NCBI GenBank assembly: GCA_004296775.1
Contig: RHGE01000050.1
Span: 1 to 44,995 of the forward strand
Direction: 5' to 3'
DNA from: Marinilabiliaceae bacterium JC017
Lineage (GTDB): Bacteria; Bacteroidota; Bacteroidia; Bacteroidales; Marinilabiliaceae
Length of the DNA stretch: 44,995 bases
The position numbers were made by a program, and so were the translations under genes. Positions 39,439 through 44,995 of the stretch are shown piece by piece; within the stretch, counting starts at the first letter, position 1, and every line of letters starts with the position of its first letter. The notes below the pieces were generated by a model that made no database searches, was not told where the DNA came from, and worked only from the letters and a program-made list of their open reading frames with translations.

Positions 39439-40455
39439 ATGAAGAGACAGATTATACTGCTTATTTGCTTTTTAGTTTTTACTTCGTGTAAAAAAGACGA
39501 TGTTATCTGTGAATTTCCCCCCATTGAACATGTAAAGATTGGTGGAATAAATCAGGCAATTAGTATTAGAGGGAATGACTTATCAAAACCTTTGCTCTTA
39601 ATCTTACATGGAGGTCCCGGATATGCCATGTTACCCCTTTTTCATATGCTATTACCAGAGTTGGAAGATCACTTTATTGTAGTAAACTGGGATCAAAGAG
39701 GTGCTGGTAGATCGTATTCTGGTGATATCGCTTCCTCATCAATGACACTTAAACAAGCAATTGCTGACGCAAAAGAATTAACGGAAGTGTTAAAAGTCCG
39801 GTTCGGTAAAGAAAAAATCTATCTGTTGGGGCATTCCTGGGGGACTATATTGGGTGTTCATTTAATAAAGGCTTTTCCTAAGGCTTATGCGGCTTATATT
39901 GGTGTTGGTCAGGTGGTGAATGTGGTTAAAAACGAACAGAACAGCTATGCTTTTGCTTTAGAACAGGCTGTCAATAATAGTAATAGAAAGGCCATTAAAG
40001 AACTTGAGTCGATTGGAGCTCCAAACAGTGCAGGGGAATACCGGGATGATATAGGATATGGAGTAACTAATAAATGGATGGAGTTTTATGGAGGAAGTCT
40101 CTATGGTAAAACCAGTTCTGATGAAGTGATTGACCTTGTCCTGAGCGATGAAGTATATTTTGATCATATCGACCAATGGTCTGATGGGTATGATTTCTCT
40201 CAATTTCTGTTTGATGATGCCAATGTTTGGTCTTTTGATTTTGCTAAAACCCATCTTAAACTGTCAGTGCCTGTGTATATCTTTATGGGCCATCATGATT
40301 ATGATACGCCATTTATACTGGTTGAAGCGTATTATGGTGCAATAGAGGCGCCAGAAAAACAGCTTGTTTGGTTTGAAAATTCTGCTCACTTCCCATTTTA
40401 TGAAGAAAAGGAAAAGTTTTTATCTGAACTAATTCGGGTAAGTGACAATCATTGA
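39439..40455 (+). CDS. Lipoprotein alpha/beta hydrolase, proline-iminopeptidase-like (S33)
   Basis: The 338-residue lipoprotein (lipobox FTSC, Cys17) has the S33 signature HGGPG (57-61), DQRGAGRS (85-92), the nucleophile elbow GHSWGT (131-136, Ser133), an Asp in HHDYDTP and the His in NSAHFPF near the C-terminus. These are the proline-iminopeptidase/prolyl-aminopeptidase motifs. A periplasmic lipid-anchored form would suit trimming of imported peptides, but the family also includes esterases and haloalkane-type hydrolases. It lies alone, 398 bases downstream of the DJ-1 gene on the same strand, with no promoter recognised. Confidence 0.88.
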   Translation: MKRQIILLICFLVFTSCKKDDVICEFPPIEHVKIGGINQAISIRGNDLSKPLLLILHGGPGYAMLPLFHMLLPELEDHFIVVNWDQRGAGRSYSGDIASSSMTLKQAIADAKELTEVLKVRFGKEKIYLLGHSWGTILGVHLIKAFPKAYAAYIGVGQVVNVVKNEQNSYAFALEQAVNNSNRKAIKELESIGAPNSAGEYRDDIGYGVTNKWMEFYGGSLYGKTSSDEVIDLVLSDEVYFDHIDQWSDGYDFSQFLFDDANVWSFDFAKTHLKLSVPVYIFMGHHDYDTPFILVEAYYGAIEAPEKQLVWFENSAHFPFYEEKEKFLSELIRVSDNH

Positions 40456-40794
40456 TATCCTTCGGAGTAAATTTGGATAATGAGGCTGAGCTATGTAGGT
40501 GCGGCCTCGTTCATATTTAGCTCTGAAACGTTATTGGGAGAAGTTTTGAGTGTGGCGTTTATAACCAATTGCTTTTTAGGGTTAATGTTATAGTTTTGTT
40601 GAAATTAAGATCCTTTGCCAGTTAATCCCCCCTGCTTCGGATCACTGTGGAGCTAATAATTGACCCATTTGAATTGATCGCGAACAGAGGTTGATATGAT
40701 AAAGGGAAATGGTTTTAGGGTATCTATATGGACCATTGTGATTTCAATGTCAACTCCTTTAGTACAACAGTAAGGATCAGAAAAAATTACCATC
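40456..40794. other. Intergenic region, nothing recognised
   Basis: About 340 bases between two lipoprotein genes on the same strand. I see no terminator, promoter or repeat that I can support. Confidence 0.3.
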
Positions 40795-42210
40795 ATGAAA
40801 ACAATAATTAATGCCGTTGCTTTTCTGTTGTTTATGGGTGTGTATACCGCATGCCACACTAAGAGCAATGAAGATGATAAAAAGGTTCAGGGTGAAACCG
40901 AGGTACGGTATCAACCCAGGGAATATGTGGAGCTGAAACATCCCGAATGGACTAAAAATGCCTCTATCTATGAAGTGAATATTAGACAATTCACTCCGGA
41001 AGGGACATTTAAAGCTTTTGAGAGTCATTTGCCGCGGTTAAAAGATTTGGGGATTGATATCCTTTGGTTGATGCCAATACACCCGATTGGTGAAAAGAAC
41101 CGAAAAGGCAGTCTCGGAAGTTATTATTCTGTCAGGGATTACTATGGGGTGAATCCGGAGTTTGGCACCATGGCAGATTTCAAACACTTGGTGGATAAGA
41201 TCCATCAAATGGGGATGTATGTGGTTATTGATTGGGTTGCCAATCATTCCGCCTGGGATAATGCATTGGTTACCGAGCATCCTGAATGGTATATTAAAAC
41301 ACGAGAAGGGAATTTTCAGCCTACGCCATGGCGAGACTATGATGATATCATTGATTTCGATTACAGTCAGCCGGGATTACGAAAATACATGACCGATGCC
41401 CTTAAATATTGGGTAAAAGAAACCAATATTGACGGATACAGATGTGACATGGCCAGTTTCGTACCTATTGAGTTCTGGGAAAATGTCAGGGAAGAGCTGG
41501 ATGAGATAAAACCCGTTTTCATGTTGGCCGAAGCTGCTGACCGGGATTTGCATAAGAAGGCCTTTGACATGACTTTCTCCTGGAGTTTGTGGGATCATCT
41601 TCATGCCATCACGGTCAATAAGAAAGGGATTCATGGATTAACGGAAGGTTATTTGGCGGAACATGTGAGTATTTGGCCCACAGATGGCTATCGGATGAAT
41701 TTCATTGATAACCACGATAAGAATGCCTGGGAAGGTACGCCATTTTCAAATTTTAAGGATGGCCTGGAGGCTGCCATGGTATTAACCTGCACCATTGAGG
41801 GGATGCCAATGCTTTACAGTGGTCAGGAAGCAGGATTGAACCGACCCCTTAATTTTTTCGAGAAAGATCAGATTGAATGGCAAAAACACAAAGTCGGTGA
41901 GATCTATTCAAAGCTGTTAAACCTGAAGCATAAAAACCAGGCTTTATGGAATGGGAAATGGGGTGGTACGATGGAGAGAATTAAGAATGACCAAATGAAG
42001 AAAGTCATTGCCTTTTCCCGGCAAAAGAATGATGATAAGGTTATCACCATCGTTAATTTGAGTGATGACAATATCAATGCGAAGCTGGACAGTGAGTACC
42101 ATAAAGGAATCTATAGAGACCTGTTTTCAAATAAAGAATATACTCTCAAAGGGAAAGATCAGTTTGAGATGAATGCCTGGAGCTATCTTGTTTTGATCAA
42201 AGAGAAATAA
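40795..42210 (+). CDS. GH13 alpha-amylase family lipoprotein
   Basis: The 471-residue lipoprotein (lipobox YTAC, Cys20) has a GH13 TIM barrel: VNIRQFTPEGTF (family block I area), DWVANHS, the nucleophile in GYRCDMAS (Asp218), the acid/base Glu in MLAEAAD (Glu246) and the transition-state Asp in FIDNHDK (Asp308), then a C-terminal beta domain (~390-471). It should cleave alpha-glucans in the periplasm or at the surface. It is not in a sus-type locus: no SusC/SusD, SusR or carbohydrate genes are adjacent. The signal and lipobox explain a periplasmic/outer-membrane location. Confidence 0.95.
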   Translation: MKTIINAVAFLLFMGVYTACHTKSNEDDKKVQGETEVRYQPREYVELKHPEWTKNASIYEVNIRQFTPEGTFKAFESHLPRLKDLGIDILWLMPIHPIGEKNRKGSLGSYYSVRDYYGVNPEFGTMADFKHLVDKIHQMGMYVVIDWVANHSAWDNALVTEHPEWYIKTREGNFQPTPWRDYDDIIDFDYSQPGLRKYMTDALKYWVKETNIDGYRCDMASFVPIEFWENVREELDEIKPVFMLAEAADRDLHKKAFDMTFSWSLWDHLHAITVNKKGIHGLTEGYLAEHVSIWPTDGYRMNFIDNHDKNAWEGTPFSNFKDGLEAAMVLTCTIEGMPMLYSGQEAGLNRPLNFFEKDQIEWQKHKVGEIYSKLLNLKHKNQALWNGKWGGTMERIKNDQMKKVIAFSRQKNDDKVITIVNLSDDNINAKLDSEYHKGIYRDLFSNKEYTLKGKDQFEMNAWSYLVLIKEK

Positions 42211-42613
42211 GAAGTTAGGGTTTTTGGGGTACAAGGTTTAAGGTGCATGGTTGGGGGCCTGTGTTGTGTGTTTAAGGCACATGGTGTAGGCAGAATTATT
42301 CGATTGGATATGAGGGGCAGATTAAAAATCTCTATGAGGAAATAAATGAGATTGTTGTGATTTAGTCTCATTTCTATTGGTTCACTACCCCATGTTTTAA
42401 TGCCATTTAACGTTGATAAAACGGATGCTTTAATTAACTAATAAATGGTTGACTGATAATTCTATGAATTAGTTATTGATAAACTTAGGGTGATTGTTTA
42501 GTGCGTTAGGAACTTAGATTGCTTAATGTGTACTGGCGTTTCTGGAGAAGAGCCGGGTGGTGAAAAAATTTACAAAAACAAAGAGGGATGTTAAAAACAA
42601 GTTCTTTATAGAA
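42211..42613. other. Intergenic region with GGTGCATGGT-type words
   Basis: Bases 42230-42290 contain loosely repeated words (TTTAAGGTGCATGG, TTAAGGCACATGGTG). Nothing else recognisable before the promoter of the next gene. Confidence 0.35.
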
Positions 42614-42642
42614 TTGCTATTTCTCTTCTTTTGTTATTTTTG
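42614..42642 (+). promoter_or_regulatory. Promoter of the DUF2314-ankyrin gene
   Basis: TATTTTTG (42635-42642) matches the Bacteroidota -7 element and a TTG (42614-42616) lies 18 bases upstream, near the expected -33 spacing. The predicted leader is about 25 bases. Confidence 0.55.
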
Positions 42643-42674
42643 GGGCCCCTTGAAAACAAATAAATTCAACAAAA

Positions 42675-43433
42675 ATGACAGATAGCGATATTTATTATAG
42701 CGCAGGTGATGATGCTGAAATGATTAAAGCATATTCAAAAGCACAAGAGACGTTTAAATATTTTTGGAGGGAACTCTCGTGGGAATTTCGCCGGATAGTT
42801 CCTGCATTAGATTTGACCTGTGTGAAAATAGCCTTTAGACAAGAAACTAATGAGGCTAATGCACCCATTATAGAACACATGTGGATTAACGATATTGATT
42901 TTGATGGGGAGATAGTTAGCGGAACGCTTATCAACACTCCCAATGAACTAACCAATATTAAAAATGGTGATTTCGTTCAGGTTCCGTTAAGTCAAGTGAG
43001 TGACTGGTTGTTTTCTTGTAAAAATAAGAGCTATGGAGGATTTACCATTCAATTATTACGTTCTCAGATGGATGACAATGCCCGTAAAGGACATGATGAA
43101 GCGTGGGGCTTAGATTTTGGTGATTTCAATGATGTGTTAGTGGTGTATGAGCAAAAAGAACATCCTGAAAACCTTATTGAGCATCCAATGAGTGTTAATA
43201 TGAGAGACAGTCTGAAGGATTTCATTAAGTCAAATCCGGACGAATTAACTAATAAAGACGAATTGGGATATACTTTCCTGCACAGAGAAACCATTGCTGG
43301 AAACAAAACGTCAGTTGAGGTTTTATTAGAATCCGGAGTCGATCTTAATACCAAGACTCAAAGCGGAAAAACGGCATTAGATTTTGCCAAACAGCTCAAG
43401 TGGGAACATATAATCCCGATACTTGAGAATTAA
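42675..43433 (+). CDS. DUF2314 domain protein with C-terminal ankyrin repeats
   Basis: The 252-residue cytoplasmic protein has no signal peptide. Residues ~10-110 resemble DUF2314 (PF10077): AEMIKAYSKAQETFKYFWREL, the EHMWINDIDFDGEIVSGTLIN stretch cut into WIND/FDGE blocks, and GDFVQVPLSQVSDW. The middle (115-180) is acidic and unassigned. Residues ~183-252 form two ankyrin repeats (DELGYTFLHRETIAGNKTSVEVLL and NTKTQSGKTALDFAKQ). Ankyrin repeats usually mean protein binding. DUF2314 is of unknown function and occurs near immunity or stress genes in several phyla (recalled), so its role is open. Its own promoter is visible. Confidence 0.75.
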   Translation: MTDSDIYYSAGDDAEMIKAYSKAQETFKYFWRELSWEFRRIVPALDLTCVKIAFRQETNEANAPIIEHMWINDIDFDGEIVSGTLINTPNELTNIKNGDFVQVPLSQVSDWLFSCKNKSYGGFTIQLLRSQMDDNARKGHDEAWGLDFGDFNDVLVVYEQKEHPENLIEHPMSVNMRDSLKDFIKSNPDELTNKDELGYTFLHRETIAGNKTSVEVLLESGVDLNTKTQSGKTALDFAKQLKWEHIIPILEN

Positions 43434-43869
43434 TAACCTCAGTTCGATTATTACACGATACTAAATAAAATGAATTAGATCAAAATGATGCCTGACGTGT
43501 TGGCCCGTTAAATTAGCGGGCCGGCGCAAATGGCAACGAAATTGGATACGGGTGAAAGCTGTTATAGAGCGTCCACACTGCTTAATAGGGGAACAAAAGA
43601 CCAGAGAACTCGTGTCTTTTTACCATTTGAAAGTCTGACTGTTTGCCAAAGAATTATATAGTATATCTACAAAGGAAACACCAAGATTCACAGAGATTCC
43701 TTGAATCCGGAATTCAGAACCTAATGATGGAACAATGCGAAAAATGTAACAACTCCTGGCCCCAGAGACAACCGTTACTTGAATGCATTCGACGTTGGGG
43801 CAGATGTTGAAATGAAATGTTGTTGGTTTTCTAATTTTGATGATCTAGACTGCTAAATCAGATTTTGCT
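43434..43869. other. Convergent intergenic region
   Basis: GGCCCG (43502-43507) pairs with CGGGCC (43517-43522), without a T-run. At 43673-43695 there is AAGGAAACACCAAGATTCAC, a near copy of 37666-37688. No gene is seen between the DUF2314-ankyrin gene and the LuxR-type regulator. Confidence 0.4.
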
Positions 43870-44640
43870 TCAGGGCAATAGTAAATTAAGTGCTTTAGCG
43901 GTTCGAACAGCTTCCATGGAGTTGTTGACTTTTAATTTCTCAAGTATGTTCTGGCGGTGTCTGTTTACGGTGTTTATGCTGATATTCAGCGTATGTGCAA
44001 TCTCTTTGCTTAGTAAACCTTTTTCTACATTTAACAGCACTTCTCTTTCTCGTGATGTTAATAACGAAGAACAGTTTTTGTAGGTATTAATATTGATAGC
44101 CTTTCCGGTTGCTTTGTTCACAATTTGTCCGTTAATGCCATTAACAGGCGGAACTTCGCTTGAGTAGTTGTAGGTACATAATGCCAGCCATAAATCGCCC
44201 TGTTCGCTCATTCTGAGGTAGAAACTTTGATGTTTTATATAGTGATACTCGTTTTTCCGATTCAGTGCTCTTATTTTACACTGGGTACGATAGTTTAAGC
44301 GTTCATTTTTATTTTGCTGCTTTAAAAAGTTGAAAAATTCCAATTCCAGGAGGTGTCTTTCAAACAGATCATCCGGATGAATACGGTTATATATTTCCTC
44401 TTCCCAAATGGAATTTATGGTTTTGTGACCCGATTCGGTCATTCCAAAAAATTGCCCGAATGAACCAACGAATATATGGCTGGTATTTTTGGCTAAATCA
44501 GATATGACAGCGACAGCTTGTTCTATCTCCACATAAGATTTGACGGCTTGAATAGATGCTTTAAGTTCCTCCGAATTAATTCCTTTCTGGTCTAAACCCA
44601 CTAACGAAAATTCGTTCTCCAACTTCTTGATCGGATCCAT
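43870..44640 (-). CDS. LuxR-type response regulator with PAS-like sensor domain
   Basis: The 256-residue protein has a C-terminal LuxR/NarL helix-turn-helix (about 190-250): LTSREREVLLNVEKG, then LSKEIAHTLNISINTVNRHR with the recognition helix, and SMEAVRTAKALNLL. The N-terminal part has no receiver Asp or phosphorylation signature; residues 60-170, with WEEEIYNRIHPDDL, are PAS-fold-like (HPDDL is typical). It should bind DNA as a dimer in response to an intracellular cue. Its target is unknown, and its own upstream region shows no obvious TAnnTTTG element. The neighbouring genes are convergent (DUF2314) or unknown. Confidence 0.9.
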   Translation of the reverse strand: MDPIKKLENEFSLVGLDQKGINSEELKASIQAVKSYVEIEQAVAVISDLAKNTSHIFVGSFGQFFGMTESGHKTINSIWEEEIYNRIHPDDLFERHLLELEFFNFLKQQNKNERLNYRTQCKIRALNRKNEYHYIKHQSFYLRMSEQGDLWLALCTYNYSSEVPPVNGINGQIVNKATGKAININTYKNCSSLLTSREREVLLNVEKGLLSKEIAHTLNISINTVNRHRQNILEKLKVNNSMEAVRTAKALNLLLP

Positions 44641-44901
44641 TAATTGAATTGATATGGTTATTTTTCAGCATTGTGCGAGTCCACAGAATGGATCACTTTT
44701 GCAAGAGTATGTAATTCGTGTGTGAAAACAAAATATACACGGTAAAAACAAGGATGGAAAAGGCGTTTGATGGCTGGAATTCAATTGGTTTATGTAGCTG
44801 GATTTAAAAAGGATTTTTATACAGTAGTAATTATAACGTCTTATTAATAAATGAAGTTTCCCAGGTCATTATTAGCTGATTTACAGAGGATATAAAAGAA
44901 A
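44641..44901. other. Intergenic region upstream of the LuxR-type gene
   Basis: No gene or repeat is seen. It must hold the LuxR gene promoter, which I cannot place. Confidence 0.3.
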
Positions 44902-44987
44902 ATAAGTAGTGGAAAAATGATTTTAAAATGCTATATTTGAGTTAGTTACAAGACAAAAAGCAATTTGTAATCAAAACCACTACTTAT
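44902..44987. promoter_or_regulatory. 11-bp inverted repeat framing a promoter at the window end
   Basis: ATAAGTAGTGG (44902-44912) is repeated in inverse as CCACTACTTAT (44977-44987). Between them TATATTTG (44932-44939) matches the -7 element on the plus strand. An ATG at 44986 could start a gene that leaves the window (three codons visible, MQS). It may be a regulator site pair, a hairpin, or part of a mobile element; nothing decides between them here. Confidence 0.4.
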
Positions 44988-44995
44988 GCAATCAA

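Noticed and set aside
1-44995. tRNA, rRNA, tmRNA or riboswitch genes
   Set aside because: No cloverleaf-type pairing or GTTCGA/GGTTCRA arm was seen in any intergenic stretch by eye; small RNAs cannot be excluded without a covariance search.
44986-44995. Truncated transposase start (MQS...)
   Set aside because: Only three codons are visible; naming a family would be a guess.

Overview
The window looks like chromosome of a member of the Bacteroidota, probably a Bacteroidales/Marinilabiliales-type organism. The reasons are: a giant surface protein ending in a type IX secretion (T9SS) sorting domain; a flavodoxin followed by a DUF2023 gene; a dimeric-type glycyl-tRNA synthetase; several promoters of the TAnnTTTG type in place of the enterobacterial -10/-35; and A/T-rich leaders with few Shine-Dalgarno sites. 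The genus is an inference. I found no rRNA or tRNA gene, no phage and no complete insertion sequence.

Layout. 1-600: a dispersed repeat (R1, copy A) and a low-complexity word-repeat tract. 573-4930: tcdA and a tatD-like gene (minus, 1 base apart), a secreted alpha/beta hydrolase, and typA. 5.4-8.2 kb: an orphan methyl-accepting chemotaxis protein and a TorF-type outer-membrane protein. 8.7-13.6 kb: glyS, a small orphan gene and a large YfhO-type membrane protein. 13.6-15.9 kb: two repeat arrays around an lrgA-lrgB pair. 15.9-21.4 kb: a lipoprotein with a glutamine-amidotransferase fold and HEAT-like tail, small membrane/orphan proteins, a long inverted repeat, a possible decayed ORF, flavodoxin + DUF2023, and an SDR oxidoreductase. 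22.0-27.6 kb: an alpha-2-macroglobulin lipoprotein. 28.2-36.3 kb: a 2368-residue T9SS beta-helix protein built from five ~415-residue units, followed by an outer-membrane barrel protein. 36.3-38.5 kb: 2.1 kb with no gene, packed with at least eight distinct repeat or hairpin structures. 38.5-44.6 kb: DJ-1/PfpI protein, lipoprotein peptidase-like hydrolase, GH13 lipoprotein, DUF2314-ankyrin protein and a LuxR-type regulator.

How it works together. Most genes are unrelated single-gene or two-gene transcription units. The plausible functional pairs are tatD-tcdA, lrgA-lrgB, flavodoxin-DUF2023, and the T9SS beta-helix protein with the barrel protein behind it. A notable share of the products are exported: two OM barrels besides the T9SS partner, four lipoproteins (GATase, A2M, S33-like hydrolase, GH13), one secreted hydrolase and one T9SS cargo.

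The most unusual content is intergenic. Three dispersed families (R1, R2, R3) have two or three copies each in this window. There is an exact 22-bp-period array of six units with an inverted copy at its head, a 42-bp-period array, an ~85-104-bp-period array and a ~130-bp imperfect palindrome. I cannot say from one window whether any of these is a working system; each is recorded with a decisive test.
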